Program-made: the position numbers and the translations under genes
Shown: positions 37,101 through 48,451 of the stretch, piece by piece
Layout of the letters: each line of letters opens with the position of its first letter
Numbering within the stretch: position 1 is the stretch's first letter
Notes under the pieces: model-generated
Databases searched by the model: none
The model's input: the letters and a program-made list of their open reading frames with translations, nothing else
What the model was told of the DNA's origin: nothing
Assembly (NCBI GenBank): GCA_000310025.1
Contig: FN649734.1
Span: forward strand, 1,565,749 to 1,629,748
Source of the DNA: Ectocarpus siliculosus
Lineage: Eukaryota > Sar > Phaeophyceae > Ectocarpales > Ectocarpaceae
DNA: 64,000 nt
Direction: 5' to 3'

Positions 37101-38495
37101 GTGGAGGTGGAGCATGAGTTCGTCGAGGGCCGTTCCTGGAGGCGCGTACCACGTCTTGAATTCTGATATTTTCTCCCCATGCTTCCGCTTTTCTACTCGC
37201 TGTCGGTTGTGTCCCCCCCCCTTTGGTTGATGGCCATGATATCACTCACAATGTCAGCGACACACGAGAAGGTCTTGGTTCCAAACCAGTCGTAGCTGGT
37301 TCCTCTTCTTCCTCGGTCATCTCAGAAATCCGACGGAACATACGGTAAGTTCGTACGCTGTGTTCGATTGCCACGTCTAGAGACGATCCAAACCTGTCTC
37401 TCCAAGGCCCCTCGAGCACAAGCCGGTCCACGTGTCCCTCACGATCCCCAACGTGTACTGTGGGTGGTCGGAGGCTCGTTTTCCCGTCGGATGGTCCAAG
37501 AATGTTGGCACCAGTGCCTCGATGCGACCACACTCATATAGTCACTTTTCGAGATGGAGTAATGTCAAGGCGGGTGGTTCTGTATCCCCCGAAACCCATT
37601 TGTCGAACTCTACTTCCCCGATGTCTCGCTCCAGTAGAATCGAATAGAGGTTGCGGAAGTAGTTCCCACCGTCAAAAGCGTTCTTGTTTTGTACAGGCGC
37701 GCCCTTTCTTGGTCGACCACCACGGGATGAGATCATTAACGCACCCGTGGGATCTACATCGCGGAATCCAAACCTTCTCCTCTCCCGTGCTTTTAGCAGG
37801 TCGACTTGACTGTCACGCCAAGCGTCGGCGATGAGGACAGCGAGACAGGCTCCGGGAAGCTGTTTTTGCCAATTTGTTTTCAGAACGCGGTGATGGGGGC
37901 ATATCTCACAACTCTGTGCCAGAAGGTCGCTATGTTAAGCTGTCTGAAAAAGGGGCTCTGTGAGTCGATACCAGATCGGACCTGGAGGCTCACAAGAGAG
38001 ATCGGAATGCCGGAGTCGACGTCGATACTCCTGCCAGCTGACGCCCAGCAGAGGATTACTCGCCAGGTATCGTCGGCAGCTGACACAACCAGCTGTCCAA
38101 GGCCACCACCCTCTACATCTACAAACGCTGTGCGCCAAGCCTCGGCGTCACGCGGGTGGACCATGCCTCTCTGCAGCACCGTCCTCGCCCAAGTTTGAAA
38201 ATTGTCAGGTTGGGATCTCCTCCGAGGGGGTGCGAGTTGAACCACATGTATGTATGTGTCCCGGCCCCGGCGAGGAAGGGAAGGAGATACGAACCCTAAA
38301 CCGCGTGCCGAAGACGGCCTGGCGCCTATAGGTGACCCCTCTAGGCCCCATGTACCGCCACCCGTTGCTCCTGCCTGCGCGGGGTGCGGCCTGGTCTACC
38401 TGCTCCACGTAGCACCACCGGGAGCTGGTGGCATGTGATGATGATACAGGTGCCGTGGTCGCCCGTGCCATCCTCTCTTTGAAATAAGCCAACAT
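34199..38495 (-). pseudogene. Frameshifted replication protein of an unidentified mobile element: exonuclease/PolB-like, SF1 helicase and HNH-like modules
   Basis: Coding-like sequence runs continuously on the minus strand but changes frame at least nine times (for example near 38250, 37884, 36392, 35560 and 34660). In N to C order: a possible DEDD exonuclease motif FVDVEGG (about 38115); CDINGAHTAALM (about 36760), resembling polymerase B motif A; a segment ending YQCDAVFL (about 36030), resembling motif C; a helicase with a degenerate Walker A (GEHGGAGKR, about 35615), VIIIEEAA as Walker B, CDMHQLQPV as motif III, and VHAVQGRTVEG plus TAVSRATGPSNV as motifs V and VI; and a C-terminus with LDSLDCGLPHTNGNV followed by CLECNRARG, the pattern of HNH/EndoVII-like nucleases. 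The helicase assignment is good; the polymerase and exonuclease assignments are tentative. Frame changes are many and in-frame stops few, so indels dominate the decay. Confidence 0.6.
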
Positions 38496-41400
38496 ATTTT
38501 TTCTCTTATTTTACCCGAAGCGTCAACCACGGTGGTGGTGGCACCGTTGACTGGTGACAATAATTTATCTGTCTCTCGATGACTCCGTGTGGTGGAGACG
38601 CGATTGAAATGTAGAAAATGCCTCTTCTCCTGTGAGGAAAGGACGTGGTTGTGAGCGTGTGGGTGTTTCCTGGCCGCGATTGTTTCCCGTCAAGATTTGT
38701 CCCTGCTGTGCGTGCCTTTTTTTTTGTTCGAAGAGCGTTCGTCCATCGTGTGGATGCGATGGATATTAATACGACGACCAGAAGAAGAGGAGAGGGAGTG
38801 GTGGGTTCACACCACCCAGCCCAGGTATTTTTCGGTGCAGCCAGGTGATAAATAAATGTGTTCGTCCTGGACACGAATGATTGTACTATACGTGTGGTCG
38901 GCGGTTCCGGCGAGTGACTGAGGCCATCAACCAAATCAGTCGCCCACGGCGAATGAATGTAAAAGGTTTTCGAGTTTTCCCCGAGAGACGAAGTCATCAC
39001 CGTGGCTGACGTCATCGGTCGACCATTGAATTTTCCGCACACCTGAAATCTACTCCTTTAAAAAAAAATGGCCAATCAGAAAACTTCGGGCACTTCATCA
39101 CCTTGTAGCTTCAGTCTCACGGGCGTAACCGTGCCGGAATCATCTTCTACACACTGCTTTTCTCTGGTGATTGCTCTACGTGGTACAGATGGCGCCCGCA
39201 CTTAAGAACCTACCTGTTAAGAACACGAGGCTAAAAAAATCCAAAACTCATGAACATGAGCGTATTTTAGTGGTCCCCGTTAAGAACCTCACACTAAAAC
39301 CTATATAATGGCCATTCGCAGCCTCAACAGGCAACTAAGAACCCCAGCCTCACGCAAATTAAGATTTTTTACGCAAATTAAGATGTTCTTAAGTGCGGGC
39401 GCCATCTGTAGTGCGATTCTTGGCGACAGTCTTATATACAATATGTGTATCGCGCCCCCCCTTGTGTGAAATAGCTTCTCGAAAGCTCTACTGCTGGGGG
39501 GTTGTGGGCCCTTCTTGCTCGTATGGTGCGTCCAAACCAATGCTGCTGCTGTCGCGCGCTACAACAACAAACAAAACAGACAGGCAGAGCAGCAGCACCA
39601 CACCCATCAAACTCGGCAACTCGGACGGGGTCCCGCAAGGGTCCTCGCAAACGGGACCGCAGTATTGTACATACCGCTGTTTTTTTTAGAACACGAGGCA
39701 ATCAATTTTTGTTCGGAGAAAGAGAAAAAGTTGTTGTTGTTCTCTCTCCGCTGCTGCCGTTGTCTGGTCCCCCACACACACCACACACTGCCTGCTGCTT
39801 CTGCTGCTGCTGCTGCTACTGAGAGAACCATACTATCAGCCTGACACTCATCGCTCGTTCTTCAAGGGACCCCATCAGGCATCAGGTCCAAGGTGAGCCT
39901 ACCGCGCCTGGTACCTTGGTTTTTGACCGCACGCATACGACAGAGGACCCTGAATCATCGCGTGTGGGCGGCAATGATGAGATGATGTGTCTTGGGAGGA
40001 GACGCACGCCGCCTCTCACGCCTCTCTCTCCTCTCACAGGGCAACAGCAGTAGCAGCAACCGTCAGCTACAGGAAGAGGAAGCGGTGATTAGGTAATCAA
40101 TCTCTTTGAGATATGGTGATGGGATACTTGTAAAGTGTTTTATTTGTTGGGGCTTGTTGGAAAATCCCAAAAAAAGATTCCATGATGTGTCGTACTGAAG
40201 CCGGGCCTTTGGCTGTTGGTGTGCCGCCTGGATGCATGTGAGTCGACAGCACCAGCACTGGTGGACAGACATCCCGTGTAGCTGCAAAGACATACGACAC
40301 CGGCGTGGTCTGCAAGCATCAGTGCATACGGTACATACTCAGGGTAAAGCAGAACACTTGACTACCCTTGCTCTGTGGCGTCCGCGCTACAGCAGTTAGC
40401 CGGGGTATCTGGTATTTGTCTTGGTTGATTGTTGGCCGTGTGATGTCATGACCCCTAACAACACTTAATCAATTCTTCACCACCATCCCCTCGCCTTCGA
40501 GTGAGAGGAGAACTGCTTGGTGTGGTGTGCGGCCAGAGCAAACGCCACCTTTTCTACGCACAAGCGTTCACCAGACGGCCTCGCTTATCAAAGCAGCCAG
40601 TGTGGTTGGCTAGGCGTTCCAAAGCAGCCTCAATCAAAGCTCGGCGGCGCTCCACAAAAAACATGCGCCGCCGTTTTTTTTTTGTGGAGTCTCTTTCTCA
40701 CGAGGACTTGGTCCACAGCAGTCTACAGCGGTCTACAGCAGTACATTACCTCCAACAACAACAACGGCCGTTGTTTGGTTGATGGGCATCCGGTGGTAGA
40801 TCGGCATGCATATGCATAGCAGCGCGCACAAAGGAGGGATACCGATAACTGTTCCGCTCGTACCACCGACCCTGGGTGGCATGGATTTATTTGCCCTCTC
40901 TACAGTAGTACTCTCTACATGAATCTCCCGTACCTACAACGCACGCCCGGCCTACTGGTGTAGGCCTGTACAATGATTATATCTTGAAAGATTCGGAGAC
41001 TCTCCTGTTGGGTTTATGCATACTGTATACATATATGCGTATGTACATGAGTGAATCATAAGCTTACGTCGGTTTGTTTCGTGGTGCACCAATGTATGCA
41101 TACATATCAGAGTACTTGTGTCAGGTACGTAGACTATGTTGTTGTTGTTGTTGATGCTGTTGTCTTCGCAGTAAAGACCGTTCCGATCTCTCTGCCCAGT
41201 ACCTTCATCTGTCCGTACTGATCAAAACACTTGCCGAGCGATTCCCGTGGGAACTTACCTGAAAAAGGTATTCTCAAATATCATGGACCCGAAAGGGTCC
41301 GCAAGCCAGGTATTTTATTGTTGTGCCAACCTGAAACTATTTTCTTTGAACAGGTCGGATAGAGGCCAGGCAGCAGAACGATTTTGCACGTCAAAACCAC

Positions 41401-42024
41401 AGCAGCAACGAACGATTGCTGCAATGTAGAGAACGGGACAGCAATAAACGACGGTTGATTCCAGGGTCCTTTTCTGCTCTCGTCGCCACTTATTTAGTGT
41501 AGGACCTTGCACTGCTGAGCCCTCGTGTTTCTTGTGTCTCATCCCCATATGCCCTGCCAAAACCAGGAACATAATAAACAAACCATGTATATGTACAATT
41601 GACTATTACAGTACCAATAATTGATATGATACTCTTTTGTGTCTTCATAGTTTAGTATTCTTGAGTACCCGCACACACCGGCCGGTCGCAAGGAGCCCGT
41701 CGATGTACATGTAGGAAAGAGTTCGTGTTCATCAGTACGCGATTTTTTTTCCCGGTGTGTGGGTTTGGCGACTTTTCGTTGCTCAGCCGGATAGCGCTTT
41801 CTCCTGATTTCGTGCGAACCTGCCTCTCTGCTGCTGCGCCTTACACAGCGGAAGCCTATTTTTATTGCGGGATCGTTAAATGCGAAGCATGTAAGTAACA
41901 CGATCACCCCCCACCCCCGGCCCTCCCTCCACCGCTCCTCGACAGCCAGCCTTCTCCTGCAGGCGAAACCAAACCAGCCCCCCCCTCCCTCAGCTTTCCC
42001 GCTGAAAATCACGAACAATAAACA
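38496..42024. other. Non-coding interval with MITE copy 1
   Basis: No gene called. It holds the MITE at 39186-39408, CAG/CTG-rich low-complexity DNA at 39.5-39.85 kb, several T-runs, and the presumed promoter of the LNR gene. The minus-strand open frame of 290 codons at 41539-42411 lies opposite the LNR exon and has no family motif; I regard it as spurious. Confidence 0.45.
39186..39408. mobile_element. Tc1/mariner-type MITE, copy 1 (223 bp)
   Basis: Terminal inverted repeats of about 24 bases (CAGATGGCGCCCGCACTTAA at the left, reverse complement at the right) flanked by TA on both sides (39184-39185, 39409-39410), the target duplication typical of Tc1/mariner elements. It matches 47035-47238 almost base for base but has an internal 19-base tandem duplication of ACGCAAATTAAGATTTTTT near its right end. 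No coding capacity. Confidence 0.95.
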
Positions 42025-43920
42025 ATGGTTGGGCGTCCAGGAGGCAGCCGCGCACGGTGGGCCGTCGTAGCCTTGGTAGCGCTCTCGGCTGGGTGTGGTC
42101 GGTTGGCAGCGGCGACTTCTACGAGTGTGGATATGTACGACCTTTACCCGGATTGCGAGGGAGAGCTGGACCTTATCGGGGACGGCTACTGCGACGACGC
42201 GACGAATAACCTTGAGGAGTGCGGCTTCGATGGCGGTGCGTTGGTGACTTGTTGTTTGTTGAATGATTCCCCCCCTCTCCCGGCATGTTGCTTTTTCGAT
42301 GCAAATACATGGTAGGCTTATCTGTCTTCTTTGCCATCCGTCCGAGGGCCTGACATCACGTCGTTTACAGCTCGTCACCCATGAAAGGAAGCACCCTCCC
42401 TCCCGAAACAAAAACGCCTGACAGCACCCAACCGGTCCCCCCGGTCCGGTGAGAAAAACCCGGCGTGCTCCGTCCCGGCTTTGTAGGGATGCGAGGCCAA
42501 TGGTCTAAACGACTACACTGCTGTTAGGGTATCAGTGCACCCCCCCCTCGTCCCGCAGTAGCCTTGGCGAGGACACAACACAAGCTTGGTTTTAGCAGGG
42601 GGGGGGGTTGTTTATTTAGGTTAGTGTTATGAAACCTCCACCTCTATCATGGATTACTATCCTCGCAAGGGTGGTGCCTCCCTCGCGGGGTGGGTTGCAT
42701 GCCGAGCGACCCCCTGCCCTCATGCTAATTATGTGTGGTGTATCACCTCCAACCGGTGTTGCTATTGTAGTGGCGAGGGGGATCGGTCGCCTGAACAACG
42801 ACTCTCCCGAAGGGCGATCTCGATTTTTTTTTTGTGTTTTTGTGTTTTACATACCCCATTTTTCCGTGACGTGCAAGGACAAAACGTTGCTCGCAAAACA
42901 TCGTAGGCGGGACACGCGCAACGGTTGATCCGCGAAGAATGCCAGACGCTACACAAGGGAACTTGGCTGCTGGTGTAGCACTGCCGTCTTTCTAAACACT
43001 TACGATGCAACCGTGGGCATTTTATTACCCTCCATCCCCCACAACAAGCAATATTAGAACAACAATGCTCCGTCCCCTCGAGGACGCGTTTTCAATGGCC
43101 TAAGCCGTGCTAAACATGAGTATCCCCCAAAAAATGACAGAGAACTCCAGTGTTTCACATCCTCTTGTATGGCCCCGACTGGTGCTTGAAAGTTGTTACC
43201 GGAAGGCGTTGAAGTGGAGACAAGAACAGACGGGATGAACACAGACGCACACGGGGGGGGTACAATCCAGTACAATCCACTTGAGACAAGAAGAGCAAAC
43301 AAACCACTCTCCTCGCGCACCTTTTTTTTCGTGACGTGTAATGTATCCGCGCAGGCAGATGCCGATGGGATTCTCAACCAGGCCATCAGAGCCGAGGACC
43401 AAACCAAAAAACAATTTCCCGACCGATAAATCACCAAACGACCGAAGTCCGCAATATCGGCAGCGCCAATTATTGCGTCCCCAAAACTGAAAAAACACAA
43501 AACACACAACCTGTGTTTTTATTTTATGTTGCCTTGATGATGCGTGATGCCTGGCAAGTACCATTTCACGAGCGATATTTTCATCAACCCTCGTTTGGCG
43601 ACTCAAACCATCGAAAAATGCCATTGTTTTTTACTCCGCAACGGGCAGGCGACTGTTGCGAGTGCGATTGCGTAATACCAGCGGACGCTTCGGAGGACCA
43701 GCTGGCCTACAGCTGCGTGCAGTTCTCCTGCGACGACACCTCCTCGGCGTGCTACGTAGTGCCGGCGCCGACTCCGACCCCGGTGGCGGCGTCAGACGAC
43801 GGGGACACGGTGGAGACGGCCGAGAATGCGGCAACGACGGCGACGGCGGCGGCCATCTCGACTAGCGCCGCCGCGCTTGCCGTGGCGCTCATCTCCGGAG
43901 CTGTGGCGTTTGGGTGGTAG
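42025..43920 (+). CDS. Small secreted, probably GPI-anchored protein with one LNR (Lin12/Notch repeat)-like module (2 exons, 160 residues)
   Basis: Exons 42025-42235 and 43649-43920, phase 1, donor GTGCGT, acceptor GGGCAG. The first about 25 residues form a signal peptide (basic start, hydrophobic Val/Ala/Leu core, small residues). One cysteine module follows: YPDCEG, GDGYCDD, LEECGFDGGDCCECDC. The spacing CDD...CGFDGGDC is that of the calcium-binding LNR fold and is restored only when the two exons are joined, which confirms the splice. After a second Cys-rich stretch (about residues 75-105) comes a Pro/Thr/Ala linker. The chain ends in a hydrophobic stretch without a basic tail, as in GPI-anchor signals. 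An extracellular surface role is likely; the ligand is unknown. The 1413-base intron is unusually long for so small a gene. Confidence 0.8.
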
Positions 43921-46900
43921 CGGCAGAGGCGTTCCTAGTGCGGGGTCAGCCCGGATGTGGGACCTTCCTTACTCCTGTGGGCTTTGCCACAGGGTGCCGA
44001 GAGAGAGTCTGTCGCTGCTCTATGTGCGACCCTCCCTCTGTGGGCTTCGCTAGGATGCCGACCGAGAGAGAGAGAGGGACCGAAGCTGTTTTTTCCCGCT
44101 GCGGGCGTGCGCGGGGGGCGTGGTTGGGGGCCTGGTTTGGCCACCGGCCGCCCTTGGGTGTTGAGGCGGTGTGGCGGAGGAGGAGGCGTGTCCATCGCGG
44201 GGGGCGGGGTTGTGGCGCCTGAAACTGTGGGGCGGTTACGTCAGGGCTGGAGCGGGTGGGACCTGATTGGCTGGAGCAGTACAGGCGGTGCGGTTGGCAA
44301 TGGCCTGCCGGTACACTGCTGCTCGTGTCTGTGGAGTTCTCTTTCTTTTGCGGCCGCTCTCTTTTTCGGAGGAGGGGCGGTGTTTAGGTGGTGGTGATGT
44401 CGTTGTAGATGCGAGACTAGTTGCAGGGAAACGTGGTGCTTGCACGCAGGAGGGGCATGGTTCCCTACCGTGCAGACGCCGATCCCGATCGGTGCGACGC
44501 GCGTGCGTGCGTGACTTCAGTGCGCGGAGTGAACGCACGTTTTGTATTTCTAGGTGAAAGCGTGTTGTGTGAACCTGGGGTCGGGGTTCGCGATGCCAGC
44601 GGGGGGGGCGAAGAAAATGGTCGAGGGCCAGATGGGTCAATTGTTTTTTGAAAGGATTTTTTTTCTAGGGTCAACTGTTCCAGCGGACGTTTTGGTTCGG
44701 AGGGAGCAATCTCATGTCTGCTACCAGCGGGGTCGCTTCCGCTCACGTGGGACATTAGCCGTTTGTTTCGTCAGGGACTCTGGCGGGAGGTGTATTTTTT
44801 CGCAACTTTTGCTGGGGGTTGGCAGCGGCGCGTTACCCAAGGACAAGGACAAGGCCCTCCTCAACAATGGTGTGAATTTCGGGGGATGTAGGGGCAGCCG
44901 CCTGCGGAGGGAGGCGGGGCTGTGGATCTGCATCGGCGCCCAGTAAATAGCGGGGTTGGGAAAAGGAGAGCGGCAGCGCATGTAGTCATCGACGCAATAG
45001 ATACGGGACTCATCTCTTTTGGTGGTGTGTGGTGTAGTTCATTTTTGGAAGCCTGGGCAGATAGGTCTTGGCGAAAACGGACGGCGAAGGGTTTCCACAA
45101 GCCGGGGTGGCGTTTCGTTTCTGTTGCTGCGGCGCGTGATGAGCGAAAGGCGCTGGTGCTGTGACCACGCACGCGATATTCTCCCTCCTTTGTAGCAGGG
45201 GGGAGGGATAAGAGCAGAGCAGATTCCAGTGGTGTGGGAGGTCGAGTTTCCAAATTCTTGTCTGTTACGGTTGTTCGTGGTTTGTCTTATTTTTCTTGTT
45301 CTTTGTTTTGCCGTGTTTTTGGCGTGAAACGGTCATCGCTTTTGTCGACCGACGCGCCCCTAGCCTCCGCCTGCCGTCCGGTCTAGTCCATTCTGACAGC
45401 CCTGCGGTCTTTTGTCGCAAGAATTAATTCCGTGCACCCCGGGTGGTAACCCCCACTCCGTGGTTTCCGCCCTGCGGAGCGGTTCCTTCCATGTAGCATT
45501 CTAGCGAACGAAAACGATTCGCCTGGGGCGAAACGGCAGTGCTTTCGGTTTTGTAAGTGGTTTCGCGTCCGTAGACGTGCTCCTTTTCCGTGTTGAAGTT
45601 CCAAGACGATGTATTATTTTTCCTGTCAAGAGTCTTGTGTTTTCTTTTCGCTGCTGCTGTGCAAGGAGATTTCAATTCGAGAAAGAAAGTCTGGTTATGT
45701 AGGACGGCCCCAACAGAATGACCACGAGATCCAGCTTTTCGTGGATGCCCTTTGGGACATAGGACATCCGTGTGTTCCCTGTTCTTGTTCTTGAAAATCA
45801 CAGATTGCGCTGAAGTCGACGTCAGGCTATATATAATACCTCATGAAGGAGTGTGGGGTGGACGCTAGCTGGCGCTGGTGCTCTGGTTGCTCTCCCCCCA
45901 TGATTTGTCGCAGGCATGGACGAGAGTCGAGGACGACGTGAACAGATATTTTTGGTGCTATTTGGCGTGGTACGCCGAGCCGATCGAGTCGAAGTCCTAG
46001 ACGCTGCTGTTGGCCTTGTGCAGGCCTGGGGCCCCGCAATCACCTCAAAAGAGCCGTGCGCACGTAGGTACTCTGCTGGACGCCCCCCAGGCCCCCGCCC
46101 AATCTCTTTGAAGGAGACCAGGGCAAGGGTGAGACTCACTCTCGTATTGAACAGGTAACCCCTGACTGCGTGTACCCCGCAGGAGATTGTGGGCCGCGAA
46201 TTATCCTCGCGTCTTGCGTGGAGTGTTGGCAACATCTCCTTGTTTGGGTATACTGTAGTTACAGACCCAACGTGAACCATCGTTGCTGTGAAACTTTCGT
46301 CGTTACACTCAGTAGTTGCAGCGTGTTTCTTGGCGTGACGGGGAATTTTTTTGGAGACGATTCTTTCTGCATGCAGGGACCATCCATCCTTTGGGGGGCA
46401 TCCATCGGCCCGTCTTGCTCCGTATAGTTAGTTGTGGCACCTCGTTGTTTCGGGTAGCCTGCTTGCTCGGGGTTACTGGATGTTGCGCTGTTTGGGCGTT
46501 TTTTGGAGAGGATCTTGCTCTCCGCGTGAGTGAGTGTCTGGGGATGTCATGGAAATCGTTCACATGTAGATACTACTGCACGTAGGTGTGGAAACACTGC
46601 TCTGCTTGCTGTTATTGGCTGCTTCGATGCGACTCATCATTCAGAAGAAGAGAGTTTTGTCTACGCAACACACCACAGCACCCGGCTTCTTGAGAGGAAA
46701 GCGATCGCTCATGTTCCTCCAAGTATACATGCACATATATTTTCCCTACGTTTCGTTTGCGTTTCTCGTGGATGGTTTTCGCAGGGGGGAGGCCAAGCGT
46801 TCCTCCTGATCATTATTACTTGTCCCCGTGGGTCACCTTCTTTGGACTTTGCTTTAACGTACTGTGCAGTGGTCGCCAGTGTTTACGTGGCCTTGAATGG

Positions 46901-47034
46901 AAGCGAGAAGGCTAGACTTTTGCCTAACATACTACTTTATACTGCTGCTATGGCACACGTTGTGTGGGTTCTGGAATGATTAGATTCATTAGATTCGTGT
47001 TCCCGGAAGAGCGAGACACACATACATACGGGTA

Positions 47035-47238
47035 CAGATGGCGCCCGCACTTAAGAACCTACCTGTTAAGAACATGAGGCTCAAAAAATCTAAAACTCAT
47101 GAACATGAGCGTATTTTAGTGGTCCCCGTTAAGAACCTCACACTAAAACCTATATAATGGCCATTCGCAGCCTCAACAGGCAACTAAGAACCCCAGCCTC
47201 ACGCAAATTAAGATGTTCTTAAGTGCGGGCGCCATCTG
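47035..47238. mobile_element. Tc1/mariner-type MITE, copy 2 (204 bp)
   Basis: Same terminal repeats and TA flanks (47033-47034, 47239-47240) as copy 1, with only a few differences, but without the 19-base internal duplication. The near identity indicates recent mobility. It is on the same strand as copy 1. Confidence 0.95.
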
Positions 47239-48182
47239 TACCACAGCACCACTTCAATCTCCTTTCCGGTGTGGGGTGCGAGATACGTTTACTGTTTGTT
47301 GTAGATGCATGCCTGTTCCTCCTTTGGGTGGTAATCATCACTCCGCACAAAACGACTGATGCTCGGCGAGCTGGCGGGGGGGAGAAGCCACGTAGGGGGG
47401 GACAGGAACAGAACTGGCCGAAGTGTGTGCTCGACGACCTGAAGGCATTCGGGGCCGACCACGGATCTACGAAAACCGATCCATGTTGTCTCGGAATTCC
47501 CGTACCGAAAGACTCGGCACCGAAGTTAAGGTGGACGGAAGCCGCGAAGGTGGAGGGGGGAGTACCCTGGCATGCGGCGGTGCTGGAGCTGAGAGGTTCA
47601 TGACCTCCTGGCACGAGAAGGAAGAAGAGGCCAGCCGACAACGAGTGCTCAAACGAAACCACAAGCCAACAACCAATGGGGCGCCAGGGGGGCAGGAGAC
47701 GGACGAGACGGCGAGGGAAGAAAGCAAACGAGAAGAGACGGACCGAGTGGCACGATACGTCCCGGATTGAAATTCTATTAGCCAATTCCCCCCCCCCAAC
47801 GCTGCATGCACCATTGCACCAACCCCCCAGTAGTGATGACGTACCATTACAAAGTATCGCTGGTTGGTGGCCATGTTGGCGTGTTTGCTTGTTCGTTAGT
47901 GTTCGTTAGTGGTCTCTCCACCGTGTGCCTTGTTCTGCCTCATACTTCTTGTTATTTTCGGCCTGGTCCCTCTTTGTCCTCGCCCTTTTTCAGTTTATTT
48001 TCAGTTTATTTCCATTTTATTTTCTCTTCTCCGGTTTCCATTTTTATTTTTTTCTCTTTTTTTCTCTTTTTTCTCTCTTTTTCTGTGCCAGATGGCCTGG
48101 TCTCTGCTTGCGTTGTGAAGTACCAAGATTGAACCAAGGGGGTGTACCTCTTTCTCTCCGGCCCATGATAGATAGTGACTCC

Positions 48183-48412
48183 TAGTCTCAGTTGATACCT
48201 CGCATAGCGCGCAGAGAGGGAGTGGAGGGTTCCAGAATATCTGTCGTTGATTTGGATTGACTTGCGGACCCCTCGGGGCCAGTTTATTTGAGTGTACCTT
48301 TTTAGGGTAAGTTAACGTGTGACCACGGGAATCGACCGCGTCGAGTGTTGGATCAGTCCGGACATACGAAGGTACTGGGTAGAGAGAGATCGGAACGGTT
48401 TTTAATGTGAAG

Positions 48413-48448
<36 letters not shown>
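48183..48448 (+). mobile_element. SINE-like repeat R2, copy 2, with long AAC tail
   Basis: Colinear with 18331-18600 over about 230 bases and ending in an (AAC) array of about 38 bases at 48411-48449. The tail at the same end in both copies, short in one and long in the other, is the strongest hint of a retroposon. Confidence 0.55.

Positions 48449-48451
<3 letters not shown>

Noticed and set aside
32860-38500. Interpretation of the relic as an integrated phaeovirus or a Maverick/Polinton
   Set aside because: No capsid, ATPase, protease or integrase-like segment was seen, and the polymerase-like part is fused to a helicase, unlike those elements.
41539-42411. Minus-strand open frame of 290 codons across the LNR exon
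   Set aside because: No family motif, and it covers the signal-peptide exon of the LNR gene in antisense.
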